This document shows positions 52,569 through 63,379 of a DNA stretch of 64,000 nt, piece after piece. The notes beneath the pieces are model-generated. The model was not told where the DNA came from, did no database searches, and saw nothing but the letters and a program-made list of their open reading frames with translations. Numbering within the stretch: the stretch's first letter is position 1; each line of letters begins with the position of its first letter. Source of the DNA: Leptolyngbya sp. PCC 6406 (GTDB lineage: Bacteria > Cyanobacteriota > Cyanobacteriia > Phormidesmidales > Phormidesmidaceae); the NCBI RefSeq assembly GCF_000332095.2, contig NZ_KI913949.1, positions 3,436,335 through 3,500,334 of the forward strand, given 5' to 3'. The translations under genes were made by a program, and so were the position numbers.

Positions 52569-53289
52569 CAGCCTCCACCCGCCCATACCTAGCGGTCACA
52601 CGCTGGTTCGTCTGCGCCTGCACCAGCCACGCCCAAAGCTGGTCCCCGAGGGAAAAGTGCCACCATTCCTTGGGGTGTTGCTGAAATCCAGCAGCCACCA
52701 TGGCATGCTTCAAAATCTGGCGGTGGCGATGGGCCTGTTGGGCCGAAGGATGGGTCGCGGTGGCAAAGTGATCCGGATGCGATCGCACTGATAGCTCATC
52801 AATGGGGGAGCCCATATCCACCGGATTGCCCGCACTATCCAACAGCGTCAGGTCAATGGCAGCCCCGGTACTGTGGGGGGGCGGGGTGGCAGGGTCCAGA
52901 CTAGGCACCGCCCAAAACTCGGAAACCGCCAACCTCAGCCTGTCCCGTTCAGGAGCCGTCAGAGAGGCCAGATCCTGGCCCTGCTGCTGGGCCAGGGCAG
53001 CAAAAGCGTACTCCACCATGAACTGCTGCACTGGGATGGGGCGATAGGCGTCAAAAATCTGCAAGCGCCAGCCGGGGTAGACCTGTTGCAACCCGCTCTG
53101 GGCCTGGGTCAGGGCAGATAGGACGGCTGACCGCAGCCAGTAGGGAGAGCGATCACCGTAGGGAGCTCCCAAGGCATGATAGGGATGGGGCGTCACTACC
53201 GCAAAGTGATCTAGGGGAATGGGGACTAACGGTTCCCCCTGGTCCAGAATCGGCAGGTACTGATAGGGCTTCATCTGGGCGATCTTCAT
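52552..53289 (-). CDS. VanX/DdpX-type D-alanyl-D-alanine dipeptidase
   Basis: A 245-residue M15D-family zinc peptidase (240 residues if started at the second Met, 53274). It has the zinc motif HSTGAAIDLTL near residues 142-152 (His and Asp ligands), the catalytic EWWHF near 212-216 (Glu and His) and an upstream FDAYRP segment with the conserved Arg. In species without vancomycin-resistance genes such enzymes cleave D-Ala-D-Ala in cell-wall turnover. No vanA or vanH relatives are near. The stop codon overlaps the end of truB. Confidence 0.9.
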   Translation of the reverse strand: MKIAQMKPYQYLPILDQGEPLVPIPLDHFAVVTPHPYHALGAPYGDRSPYWLRSAVLSALTQAQSGLQQVYPGWRLQIFDAYRPIPVQQFMVEYAFAALAQQQGQDLASLTAPERDRLRLAVSEFWAVPSLDPATPPPHSTGAAIDLTLLDSAGNPVDMGSPIDELSVRSHPDHFATATHPSAQQAHRHRQILKHAMVAAGFQQHPKEWWHFSLGDQLWAWLVQAQTNQRVTARYGRVEAAIPPG

Positions 53290-53304
53290 CTGGGCAGGAA
53301 AGTG

Positions 53305-54237
53305 CTACATTAGCCGGGACTGGATGCAGGCGGTGGGCAAACACCATAGCTTCCGCAGCCGGGGTACATAGGCTCGACGGTTAAACACGTCGTAGCCATT
53401 CTCCTCAATCACATCCAGAATCATACGGTAGAGCACCAGCGCCGACCACACAGGCCAGCGAGCATCAGGGCTGAGCTGGCGAATCCCCCGCTCAGCATCC
53501 AGGTAAAACTTTCGCGCCCGCTGAATCTCAAACTGCATCAGCGCCCGCCAGCGATCATCAATTACCCCATTCATTAAGTCCGCTTCGGTGTAGTTAAACA
53601 GGGCTAGATCCTCTAGGGGCAGATAAATACGGCCCCGGCGGGCATCTTCCCCTACATCCCGCAGAATATTGGTTAACTGGTTGGCAATGCCCAGAGCCAC
53701 CGCCTCTTGGACCGGATTAGGGGGCGGCAGATGACGATTCCAGGGGGCTACATTCTGCTCTGTGTCCACCCCCATGATCACCGTGGACATCAGTCCTACG
53801 GTTCCCGCCACCCGATAGCAATAGAGTTCCAATGCCTCAAAGGTTTCGTAGCGGCACCGCTTCAGGTCCATCCGCTGCCCCGCAATCATGTCCCGAAAGG
53901 GCTGAATCTCTAAGCTGAACTGTTCTAGGGTATCCACCAAGGCCACGTCCACATCGTCGATGGGTTGGCCCCGAAACAGCAGTTCCAGGTGCCGTTCCCA
54001 GCGATCCAGGGTTTCCTCTGTCGTAGAGGCAGCTTGGGGGCCGTCCACTAGTTCATCGGTGCGCCGACACCAAACGTAGATGGCCCAGATTGCCCGCCGC
54101 TTCTCCGGCGTCATCAGCAAGGTACCCAGATAGAAGGTCTTAGAGTACTTGGCTGTAATCTGTCGGCAAAGCTCATAGGCGTCCTCGACGGAGGCCGTTT
54201 TTTCTAATTGCGGCGAGTCAGACAGTTGCAGCATCAA
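53305..54237 (-). CDS. crtB: Phytoene synthase
   Basis: A 310-residue trans-prenyltransferase that joins two geranylgeranyl diphosphates into phytoene, the first carotenoid step. The two Asp-rich motifs are DELVDG near residues 61-66 and DVGEDARRG near 190-198; YSKTFYLGT is near the N-terminus and RVAGTVGLM near 145. The gene follows crtP on the same strand with a 121-base gap, the usual cyanobacterial crtP-crtB order. The ATG at 54237 is followed by a second Met. Confidence 0.95.
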   Translation of the reverse strand: MMLQLSDSPQLEKTASVEDAYELCRQITAKYSKTFYLGTLLMTPEKRRAIWAIYVWCRRTDELVDGPQAASTTEETLDRWERHLELLFRGQPIDDVDVALVDTLEQFSLEIQPFRDMIAGQRMDLKRCRYETFEALELYCYRVAGTVGLMSTVIMGVDTEQNVAPWNRHLPPPNPVQEAVALGIANQLTNILRDVGEDARRGRIYLPLEDLALFNYTEADLMNGVIDDRWRALMQFEIQRARKFYLDAERGIRQLSPDARWPVWSALVLYRMILDVIEENGYDVFNRRAYVPRLRKLWCLPTACIQSRLM

Positions 54238-54358
54238 TCCCTAATCGCTGGAAACTCAGGTCGTTTTCTCGATGTCTACAGCCCGCCGAAGACAGACTGG
54301 CCCTCCAAAAAGCATACGGCAAACCTTGCCTAATCCTGCCTGTTCTCGTGGGCTTCCT

Positions 54359-55843
<1,485 letters not shown>

Positions 55844-55908
55844 TTACAAACCGTCCATCTCCAGAATCTATCCCCATCGACAGCTCTGAAGCTCTGAAAG
55901 GACAGTAG

Positions 55909-56160
55909 CAGCCCCTAGGGCGTGGGAACAATTAACGAGGAAACCCTTGCCGGGTAGGCATGACCACGCCCGCCCTACGGAACCAAGCTAGGGGCTGTAA
56001 CCACACCATCTAGGAATCTGGCTTTGATTGTCCGCAGCCCCTAGGGCGTGGGAACAATTAACGAGGAAACCCTTGCCGGGTAGGCATGACCACGCCCGCC
56101 CTACGGAACCAAGCTAGGGGCTGTAACCACACCATCTAGGAATCTGGCTTTGATTGTCCG
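55909..56160 (-). repeat. Two identical 126-bp tandem copies (family A, inverted)
   Basis: The units 55909-56034 and 56035-56160 are identical base for base as I read them, and a third begins (CAGCCCCTAG at 56161) before sequence diverges. Each unit includes GGGTAGGCATGACCACGCC, CCAAGCTAGGGGCTGTAA and TTTGATTGTCCG, the reverse complement of the blocks at 37.4 and 47.6 kb. The array occupies most of the 463-base gap between the divergent crtP and glyA genes. Confidence 0.93.
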
Positions 56161-56243
56161 CAGCCCCTAGACAGGGGTTGTAGGATAGAAAACTGGCCTA
56201 CTAGGCCAATCAGCTTTATTGACTTGTCGAGGGGGTTAAGGTC

Positions 56244-57536
56244 GTGGCGCAAACAACACCAACGGATTTGGAACGTCTCCAACAGCAGGATCCCCAACTG
56301 GCGGGGATGGTACAGCGGGAGTTGCAACGGCAGCAGCAACACCTAGAGTTGATCGCTAGCGAAAACTTCACCTCCGCCGCCGTCATGGCGGCCCAGGGCA
56401 CCGTACTGACCAATAAGTACGCCGAAGGGCTACCGGGCAAACGCTACTATGGCGGCTGCGAGTATGTGGACGAGGTGGAGACCCTTGCCATTGATCGGGC
56501 CAAGCAATTGTTTGGAGCCGCCCATGCCAACGTCCAGCCCCACTCCGGTGCCCAGGCCAACTTTGCCGTGTTCCTAGCCCTGTTGAAGCCGGGGGACACC
56601 ATTCTAGGTATGGACTTGTCCCATGGTGGTCACCTTACCCACGGCTCCCCGGTGAATGTCTCGGGCAAGTGGTTCAACGTAGTCCAATACGGAGTGAGCC
56701 CAGAAACGGAAACCCTGGACTTTGACCAGATCCGCACCCTCGCCTTGGAGCATCGCCCCAAACTGATCATTTGTGGCTATTCTGCCTATCCTCGGGTGAT
56801 TCCCTTTGAGAAATTTCGTGCGATCGCAGATGAAGTCGGCGCTTACCTGATGGCGGACATTGCCCACATTGCGGGCCTCGTCGCCACAGGCCACCATCCC
56901 AATCCCCTGCCCTACTGTGATGTGGTAACCACCACCACCCACAAAACCCTACGCGGTCCCCGAGGCGGTCTGATCCTCACCCGCGATGCCGACCTAGGCA
57001 AAAAATTCGACAAGGGGGTTTTTCCTGGTAGCCAGGGCGGTCCCCTAGAGCACGTCATCGCAGCTAAAGCTGTAGCCTTTGGCGAAGCCCTCACCCCCGA
57101 GTTCAAGACCTACTCAGCCCAAGTCATTGCCAATGCCCAGACCCTTGCCACCCAACTCCAGGCCCGAGGGCTGAAGCTGGTGTCCGGCGGCACCGACAAC
57201 CACCTGATCCTGGTGGACCTGCGCTCCATTGCCATGACCGGCAAGCGGGCGGATCACCTGATGAGTGAAATTCACATCACCACCAACAAGAACACGGTAC
57301 CCTTTGACCCCGAATCCCCCTTTGTCACCAGTGGCCTACGTCTAGGCTCACCCGCTATGACCACCAGGGGCATGGGCACCGTCGAGTTCACCGAAATCGC
57401 CAACATCATTGCCGACTGCCTGATGAATCCTGAGGATGGGGCAGTGAAGCAGGACTGTCGGCGACGGGTGGCGAAGTTATGCGATCGCTTCCCTCTTTAT
57501 CCCCATCTGCACATTCCTGAACCCGTCTTGGCCTAG
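56244..57536 (+). CDS. glyA: Serine hydroxymethyltransferase
   Basis: A 430-residue PLP enzyme converting serine and tetrahydrofolate to glycine and methylene-tetrahydrofolate. Start is GTG 56244 with GAGGGGG eight bases upstream. Motifs: [11 protein letters not shown] near 32-42, [35 protein letters not shown] and the PLP-lysine [14 protein letters not shown] near 230. Length is normal. The promoter must lie in or beside the 126-bp tandem repeat. Confidence 0.96.
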   Translation: MAQTTPTDLERLQQQDPQLAGMVQRELQRQQQHLELIASENFTSAAVMAAQGTVLTNKYAEGLPGKRYYGGCEYVDEVETLAIDRAKQLFGAAHANVQPHSGAQANFAVFLALLKPGDTILGMDLSHGGHLTHGSPVNVSGKWFNVVQYGVSPETETLDFDQIRTLALEHRPKLIICGYSAYPRVIPFEKFRAIADEVGAYLMADIAHIAGLVATGHHPNPLPYCDVVTTTTHKTLRGPRGGLILTRDADLGKKFDKGVFPGSQGGPLEHVIAAKAVAFGEALTPEFKTYSAQVIANAQTLATQLQARGLKLVSGGTDNHLILVDLRSIAMTGKRADHLMSEIHITTNKNTVPFDPESPFVTSGLRLGSPAMTTRGMGTVEFTEIANIIADCLMNPEDGAVKQDCRRRVAKLCDRFPLYPHLHIPEPVLA

Positions 57537-57832
57537 CCCACCGGGTAGGGGCGGGTTTTGAGCGTTAACCTCTGGATTGTCCAGTAGACACGAGCCAAAC
57601 CCGCCCCTACGGCGATCACCCCAATACCCCCAATACCGGTCACCCAGCAACAAGGGCAACCATCCTATGCCCTCCGGGCAGGCTCCGCCAACGGCTCCGT
57701 TGCTCCTCCGGAGCCGCTACGCGAACAGGACAGGCAAGGGATTGCCCCTACGGTATTAATTCAAAACTCAAAACTCAAAACTCCTAACCACCCCAACACC
57801 CCTTCACCCTTTACCCTCACACCCCTTCACCC
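57537..57832. other. 296-bp low-complexity intergenic region
   Basis: It lies between the convergent ends of glyA and nadB and contains the AATTCAAAACTCAAAACTC tract also seen near 44.7 kb plus C-rich CACCCC stretches near the nadB stop. No hairpin with a T run is obvious and no gene is supported. Confidence 0.55.
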
Positions 57833-59500
57833 TCACACAATCGGGGCAGAGGTAAACCAGCGATCGCATTCCACCAAGGTATGCACCTGCCATGTCTCCT
57901 TGGGGTGGGGATAGTCCTCCCGGTAATGGCCCCCTCGGCTTTCGGTCCGAAACTGGGCACTGCGTAGGATCAGCCAAGCCAGATCTAAGAGGTTACGGGT
58001 TTCTCCCCAAAGGCGTAAATGATCGCCACCTTCCTCAATGGGATAAGCCCCAGGGCAGTCCAAGCAATTCGCTAGGAGTTTACTAGTGGCCAGGGCGGTA
58101 AAGGTCTGTCGCCCCTGAGTAATGGCTTCTAAGGCAATGGCAAGACCCGTAGCGTTGCGGCAGATCCCTGCCCCCTGCCACATAATTTGGGGAATTTCGG
58201 CACGTAGCGTTTTCAGAATGGCTCCATCAGCGCTCAAGCAATGGGGCAACTGCTGAATTAGGGTCTTTCGGAAGGTGGCTGGGGGCGGTTGGGGAAGGGT
58301 AACCGTGAGGTGGACGAGCTGCCGTCCATACACCAAGCATTCCAACAGGGAATTGCTGGCCAGACGATTGGCCCCATGGACCCCAGTGCTGGCGGTTTCT
58401 CCGACAGCGTATAGGCCGGGGAGACCCGTCTGGCTATCCAAATCCGTTACCACACCCCCCATCCAGTAATGGGCCGCAGGGGAAACGGGAATGGGCTGAC
58501 TCAGGGGATCTACGCCCCAACGCTGGCAAACTTGAAGGATGTTGGGAAAGCGGTGATGGATGCGATCGCGGGGAATCTCCCGCAGATCTAGCCCAACCCA
58601 ACCGCCGGGGTCTGCTTGGGCTTGGAGATGGCGGTAGATAGCGCGACTGACCACATCCCGAGGAGCCAGTTCGCCCTGGGGATGGTAGTCAAAGGCGAAA
58701 CGGTAGCCCTGGGCATCGATGAGGTGCGCCCCCTCTCCCCGCACCGCCTCACTGATGAGAAATCGGGGAGCCCCGGCTACCTTCAGTGCGGTGGGGTGAA
58801 ATTGAAAGAATTCCAAATCCCGCAGTTGGGCTCCCGCGCGCCATGCCGTTGCCACTCCATCACCAGTGCTGGCTGCTGGGTTCGTCGTTTCGGCAAAGAC
58901 CTGACCGCCCCCCCCCGTAGACAGCACCACCGCCCCGGCGGCAATCCAGCACAGAGTATTCTGGTGTAGGGCAATTACGCCCCGGCAGCCCCCATCTCCC
59001 CGCCATAGGTCCAGGACAAACGTATGTTCTAGGATGGTGATATGGGGCCGTTGCCGTACCGCCGCCGCCAGGGTTGCCACCACCGCCCGCCCAGTGGTGT
59101 CTGCGGCATGGAGCACTCGCTTGTGGGAATGGGCCGCTTCTAGGGTCAGCGCCAAGTCTACCCCCTGGCGATCAAAGGGGACACCCAGTTCCACTAGAGC
59201 CTGAATACAGTAGGTAGCCTGTTCCACCAATTGATCTACGGCGGCCCCCTCACAGAGTCCTGCCCCCGCTTGGAGGGTATCTGCCCGGTGCAGTCTGGGA
59301 GAATCCTCCGGTGCGATCGCGGCAGCAATGCCTCCCTGTGCCCAATCACTGGCAGATTGGGTCAGCACATCCTTCGTAATTAGGCCGATGCGGTAGGTCG
59401 TGGGGATACAGAGGGCGGCGTAGAGCCCAGCGGCTCCACTACCCACCAGCAGCACATCAAAGGTGTCAAAGGCATTCGGGGAGGCAGTGTTTAGGGGCAA
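57833..59500 (-). CDS. nadB: L-aspartate oxidase
   Basis: A 555-residue flavoenzyme of NAD synthesis, oxidising aspartate to iminoaspartate. It has LVGSGAAGLYAAL near 17-29, SDWAQGGIAAAIAPED near 50, HKRVLHAADTTG (in the usual substrate-site region), FHPTAL, ISEAVRGEGAHL, GVVTDLDSQTGLPGLYAVGE and a C-terminal helical domain. Start ATG 59500. It follows psbU on the same strand, but a gap of about 210 bases with a hairpin suggests separate transcription. Confidence 0.93.
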   Translation of the reverse strand: MPLNTASPNAFDTFDVLLVGSGAAGLYAALCIPTTYRIGLITKDVLTQSASDWAQGGIAAAIAPEDSPRLHRADTLQAGAGLCEGAAVDQLVEQATYCIQALVELGVPFDRQGVDLALTLEAAHSHKRVLHAADTTGRAVVATLAAAVRQRPHITILEHTFVLDLWRGDGGCRGVIALHQNTLCWIAAGAVVLSTGGGGQVFAETTNPAASTGDGVATAWRAGAQLRDLEFFQFHPTALKVAGAPRFLISEAVRGEGAHLIDAQGYRFAFDYHPQGELAPRDVVSRAIYRHLQAQADPGGWVGLDLREIPRDRIHHRFPNILQVCQRWGVDPLSQPIPVSPAAHYWMGGVVTDLDSQTGLPGLYAVGETASTGVHGANRLASNSLLECLVYGRQLVHLTVTLPQPPPATFRKTLIQQLPHCLSADGAILKTLRAEIPQIMWQGAGICRNATGLAIALEAITQGRQTFTALATSKLLANCLDCPGAYPIEEGGDHLRLWGETRNLLDLAWLILRSAQFRTESRGGHYREDYPHPKETWQVHTLVECDRWFTSAPIV

Positions 59501-59552
59501 TGGGAGGACTAAAATCTAAAGTTCCGTAAAGCCATGACCATGACTATGACAA

Positions 59553-59590
59553 AGGCATCGGTTAGAACCCAATGTCCTTTGCCGATGCCT
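59553..59590 (-). terminator. Hairpin after psbU, possible terminator
   Basis: AGGCATCGG and CCGATGCCT form a nine-pair stem around a 20-base loop, 120 bases beyond the psbU stop and before nadB. There is no clear T run on the minus strand, so it could instead be a processing or regulatory structure. Confidence 0.35.
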
Positions 59591-59712
59591 AATGGCAGTC
59601 ATGTGAAAAAATGCGGAGAGACACAATAGTCCTAAAACTTGAAATAGTGTGCCTTTCAATCTGTTCTAGGGGTAAACCATTACAGATGGGGGTTATTTAT
59701 GAGTAGACACCT

Positions 59713-60135
59713 TTATTTATAAACCCCATTGTTGAACCGGTCTGCCCCTTCTACAAGAGCTGGGTCCACTGTCGTCACAGTGAAATTATCCAAGTTTTTC
59801 TCAAGGATGGCTTGTTCGCGATCGCTGAGATTGGGAATATCCAGAACATCTTCAACCGTGTCATAGGGGGCATTTTTCAGAATCTTGCCCGCGATAGTGG
59901 GGTATAGACCCGGAAACTTAGTGAATGCCTGGACATTAGTGTTGTTCAGATCAAGCTTAGAACCATATTCCGTTCCAAGCTTATCGTCTACAGCATTGCG
60001 AAGTTCTTCAGCCAAATACAGCGATCGTACTTCAGGCTGTCCAGTGGGGGTGGCCAAGGCGGCTTGACCGCTCCAGCCCAACAGGCCACTTGCCAATACA
60101 CCCAGCGCCGCTAATAGGCCCAACAGTCGTTTCAT
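59713..60135 (-). CDS. psbU: Photosystem II 12 kDa extrinsic protein PsbU
   Basis: A 140-residue lumenal protein that stabilises the oxygen-evolving complex. A signal peptide fills residues 1-28 ([18 protein letters not shown], cleavage after QAALA). The mature part has the helix-hairpin-helix-like segment [19 protein letters not shown] and [18 protein letters not shown]. It is divergent from psbM with a 196-base shared upstream region. Confidence 0.96.
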   Translation of the reverse strand: MKRLLGLLAALGVLASGLLGWSGQAALATPTGQPEVRSLYLAEELRNAVDDKLGTEYGSKLDLNNTNVQAFTKFPGLYPTIAGKILKNAPYDTVEDVLDIPNLSDREQAILEKNLDNFTVTTVDPALVEGADRFNNGVYK

Positions 60136-60331
60136 CTACCCAAGTCCTCTCGTCTACTCAGAAGATTGCACAGCATTTATAAGAGACTACCACTTCGTTT
60201 GACCCTCAAGACCATAGGGTTACCGAGTCTTATTGTCAGAACTGGGCATGACCACGACGCCGACAGAACTCAGATGTCGTAAACTGTTGGATATATTGTG
60301 TCCAACTGTGTGAGAGGTAAAATCCTAGATC

Positions 60332-60442
60332 ATGGAAGTCAATAACTTAGGCTTTGTCGCCAGCATTCTGTTTGTGTTGGTTCCTACGGTGTTCCTACTC
60401 ATCCTTTACATCCAGACCTCCAGCAAACAGACGGGCTCCTAG
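60332..60442 (+). CDS. psbM: Photosystem II reaction centre protein M
   Basis: A 36-residue single-helix membrane protein, too short for a usual open-frame cut-off. It starts [10 protein letters not shown], has the membrane helix [19 protein letters not shown] and ends in a polar tail, matching PsbM closely. PsbM sits at the photosystem II dimer interface. A GTTGGA...TCCAAC inverted repeat lies at 60286-60306 upstream, and a strong hairpin follows at 60520-60550. Confidence 0.95.
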   Translation: MEVNNLGFVASILFVLVPTVFLLILYIQTSSKQTGS

Positions 60443-60519
60443 GGCAGGGTCATCTGGTACTGGTCTGGTCTTGGGTTTTTCTCTGGGTTAATGTAGGCGC
60501 ACCTGTGTGAATTTATTTT

Positions 60520-60550
60520 AAGCCGTCCTCGATGGCATCGAGGACGGCTT
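60520..60550 (+). terminator. Strong hairpin after psbM
   Basis: AAGCCGTCCTCG and CGAGGACGGCTT form a perfect 12-pair stem with a seven-base ATGGCAT loop, followed by TGTCTT. It lies 78 bases after the psbM stop and before the cyclase gene. The weak T run makes intrinsic termination likely but not certain; the A/T-rich left flank could also serve the other direction. Confidence 0.75.
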
Positions 60551-60708
60551 TGTCTTGGGTTTTCTATGTCCTGAGATCGCGATGGCTCCTCTAGACCAGT
60601 TCCTAACCATCGCAATCCTTTCCGAAAAATTACGGAGACTGGTTCGAGCTTCACCGGATAGAGCCCCTGAGGCGCTGTAATCTCTGTTAGCCTTGAGAGG
60701 TTTCGGGG

Positions 60709-62286
60709 ATGTGCGCCCAATCGATTTGTATGACGGCTTCTGTGACGCCGAATGTCCTGACGGATATCGAACAACGACTGCGGCCTTTATTGCCTGCTGA
60801 CCTCTACGCCGCTGCATGGATCGATCCTTCTAGCGACACTTTGATGCGCACCTTTGAGCACCTGCGCACCCTCCAACACATTTTGATCGACTACATCCCT
60901 CGGGATGTGATTAATAATCCTCCCCAGTTAGGTGTACCCCGCTACGAGTGGCAGGAAGGCACCCTCCTCTTTACCGATCTGGCTGGATTTACCCCCCTCC
61001 TAGAGGCACGGGCAGCGGAGGGTATCGAAGGGGCTGAGTTGCTCTTAAAGCTGCTCAATCGCTATTTCTCCGAGATGATCGAAATCATCAGTAAGTCCGG
61101 TGGCAATCTCCTGGAATTCACGGGTGATGCCTTGCTGGTGCAGTTCCTAGCTGACGAAGGTCGCCACGATGTCGAGCAGGCCCTCCACACTGGACTGCGG
61201 ATGCAGCGGGCCATGCGTCCCTTTCAGCGCATCTCCACCCAACAGGGGGATCTGTCCTTGCAGATGCGGGTGGGCTTACACCTAGGTCGCTTCGTTAAGG
61301 CTGACATTGGCACCCCTCAGCGCATGGGCCATGTACTGCTGGGTCAGGCGGTAACGGTGGCCAAGCAGGCGGAAGGGGCAGGGCTTGTGGGTCATGTGGC
61401 CTTGACGGAGGCGGTGAAGGCCCAGTTAAGCGATCGCATCCAACTCAAACCCGTAGACCATGAGCACTGGGTCGTGCTCGATGACTTTACCCCCGAGGAA
61501 CTGGGGGAATACGAAATCACCCTGGCTCGCCGCCGCACTCCCAGCCCCATGCTGTTTGATCGCAGCGTGCCTGCCCTCTTGCAGGAAATTAAGGCTTCCG
61601 TGGATCTGGTGGAGCCCCTCGCCAGCTACCTACCCCGATCGGTGCTGCAACTGTTGGTGGAAACCGCTTCAGAGCGTCGCATTCCCCCCGCTTTCCCCAC
61701 GATAGCCGTCGCCTTCGTCAATCTGATGGGGTTACCGGAGGCGGTAGACGATACCCATCCGGCAGAAACACCGGGCCTCGTCACCTGTTTCTCCGATGCC
61801 TTCTCCCTGATCAATGGTGTCATCGAACTCAAGGGTGGCATTCTCCAAAAGGTCACCTACCACTCCATCGGCTCTGAAATGCTCATGCACTTTGGGGTTC
61901 TCAACCCCGACCCCAGCGACCCCTTTCGGGCCGCCGATGCCATGTTGGCGATTCGCAATCTCGTCCAGTCCCTACCCACCCCTACGGTGCAGGGGCAACC
62001 TATTCGCCTCACCTGTCGCATTGGTCTGTCCTATGGACCGGTGTTTGCGGCGGAGATCGGTGAGCGCCGTGGGCGGCGGGAGTTCAACATCCTGGGGGAT
62101 ACGGTGAATACTGCCGCCCGCCTCATGAGTCGGGCAGGGGAAAACGAAATTTGGATCAATCAACTGATCTATGGTCATCTGGGCAGCCATTTCCACACCA
62201 AGCCCCTTGGGAATATCGCCTTCAAGGGTAAAACGATTCCCCAACCCGTCTATGCCTTGGGAGAACGCCACGCAAAAATTTTCTAA
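60709..62286 (+). CDS. Tandem class III nucleotidyl cyclase-domain protein
   Basis: A 525-residue soluble protein with two cyclase-homology domains. The first (about 85-275) has LLFTDLAGFTPLLEA with the first metal Asp, and NLLEFTGDALLVQF with the second. The second domain (about 325-510) has VAFVNLMGL in place of the first metal motif and SIGSEMLMHF in place of the second, so it has lost the metal Asps, while keeping ILGDTVNTAARLMSRA. It probably works as an active/regulatory domain pair like soluble adenylyl cyclase. Start ATG 60709 has GAGAGG upstream; ATG 60730 is an alternative. There are no membrane segments. Confidence 0.85.
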   Translation: MCAQSICMTASVTPNVLTDIEQRLRPLLPADLYAAAWIDPSSDTLMRTFEHLRTLQHILIDYIPRDVINNPPQLGVPRYEWQEGTLLFTDLAGFTPLLEARAAEGIEGAELLLKLLNRYFSEMIEIISKSGGNLLEFTGDALLVQFLADEGRHDVEQALHTGLRMQRAMRPFQRISTQQGDLSLQMRVGLHLGRFVKADIGTPQRMGHVLLGQAVTVAKQAEGAGLVGHVALTEAVKAQLSDRIQLKPVDHEHWVVLDDFTPEELGEYEITLARRRTPSPMLFDRSVPALLQEIKASVDLVEPLASYLPRSVLQLLVETASERRIPPAFPTIAVAFVNLMGLPEAVDDTHPAETPGLVTCFSDAFSLINGVIELKGGILQKVTYHSIGSEMLMHFGVLNPDPSDPFRAADAMLAIRNLVQSLPTPTVQGQPIRLTCRIGLSYGPVFAAEIGERRGRREFNILGDTVNTAARLMSRAGENEIWINQLIYGHLGSHFHTKPLGNIAFKGKTIPQPVYALGERHAKIF

Positions 62287-62362
62287 GGGTCCAGGCTGGG
62301 GCAGTTGACCGATAGACTAGAGGGGTATTGCCATCCCATTCCATTGCGTTGACGCTTTCCCT

Positions 62363-62998
62363 ATGTCCCTGACTGCCGCCGCCGTGCCCCTAGACCAAAT
62401 CCGCTACAACGAGCAGGGGCTGGTGCCCGCCATCGTTCAGGATTATCTGGATGGCACTGTGCTGATGATGGCCTGGATGAACCGGGAGTCTCTGTTCAAG
62501 ACCTTGGAGACTGGGGAAACTTGGTTCTGGAGCCGCTCCCGCCAGCAGCTTTGGCATAAGGGGGCCACCTCGGGGCACCTGCAAATTGTGCAATCTATCC
62601 GCTATGACTGCGACAGTGACGCCCTTCTAGTTACGGTAGAGCAGCAAGGGGATATCGCCTGCCACACCGGGGAGCGCAGTTGCTTTCACCAAATTGAGGG
62701 CACCATTACACCGCCCCCCGCCGATACCCTCTCCCAGGTCTTTGCGGTGATCTGCGATCGCAAAGCCAACCCCCAGGAAACCTCCTACACCAGCAAGCTT
62801 CTGGCCGGGGGCGACAACAAAATTCTGAAAAAAATCGGCGAAGAGTCCGCCGAAGTGGTGATGGCATGCAAAGACGACAGCCCCGACGAAATCGCCGGAG
62901 AAGTTGCCGACCTCTTTTACCACACCCTCGTCGCCCTCGCCCACCACGATGTAGACATCAAAGCCGTCTACCGCAAACTCCAGGCCCGCCGCCGCTAG
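62363..62998 (+). CDS. hisIE: Phosphoribosyl-AMP cyclohydrolase / phosphoribosyl-ATP pyrophosphatase
   Basis: A 211-residue bifunctional enzyme of histidine synthesis. The HisI domain (about 1-115) has [29 protein letters not shown], the metal-binding DCDSDALL and the zinc cysteines in [10 protein letters not shown]. The HisE domain (about 120-211) has [17 protein letters not shown] and a [10 protein letters not shown] helix. It shows the organism has an ordinary histidine pathway apart from the HisH/HisF paralogues of the glycan cluster. It starts 76 bases after the cyclase gene. Confidence 0.95.
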   Translation: MSLTAAAVPLDQIRYNEQGLVPAIVQDYLDGTVLMMAWMNRESLFKTLETGETWFWSRSRQQLWHKGATSGHLQIVQSIRYDCDSDALLVTVEQQGDIACHTGERSCFHQIEGTITPPPADTLSQVFAVICDRKANPQETSYTSKLLAGGDNKILKKIGEESAEVVMACKDDSPDEIAGEVADLFYHTLVALAHHDVDIKAVYRKLQARRR

Positions 62999-63379
62999 TA
63001 CCGTAGGGCTTAAGTGAAGCACCTATCTGCTAAGGCAAAAACCCTTGTATATCGTGGGATTCCTTTCATCCTTCTGCCTGCTACGCACGGGCACAGCCCT
63101 ACATCCTTCTGCCTTGCAGTACTAGCCTCCTCAACCCTGCCCAGGAACTTTGGATGCCCCATGGAAGTCGCAGATCTTTAGTGCCACGACTTCTCCGTAA
63201 TTCTCAACAGGCGCACCGTAGTTACCCAAGCTAAGGGATATTGCGGAATCCATATTTTTGCGACGACGCTCCTAAAATGGAATCACTCCCTTGCCTCCGT
63301 ATATTTAGCGTCTAGCCTAAATAGACGTAAGTAAAGCCACTTAGAAACCTTAGTGATCGATACCAAGGATGGTTACCCC
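62999..63379. other. 381-bp intergenic region without recognised features
   Basis: It lies between hisIE and the haemagglutinin-type gene, on the same strand. Two similar CATCCTTCTGCC motifs occur about 34 bases apart (63068 and 63102). No RNA gene, hairpin terminator or supported reading frame is visible. The promoter of the secreted protein gene should lie at its right end. Confidence 0.5.

Noticed and set aside
52552..53289. Vancomycin-resistance vanX
   Set aside because: No vanA, vanH or vanRS genes are present; VanX-like dipeptidases are ordinary in bacteria without this resistance.
55909..56160. CRISPR array
   Set aside because: Two 126-bp units are directly abutting with no spacers, and the same sequence is dispersed elsewhere.
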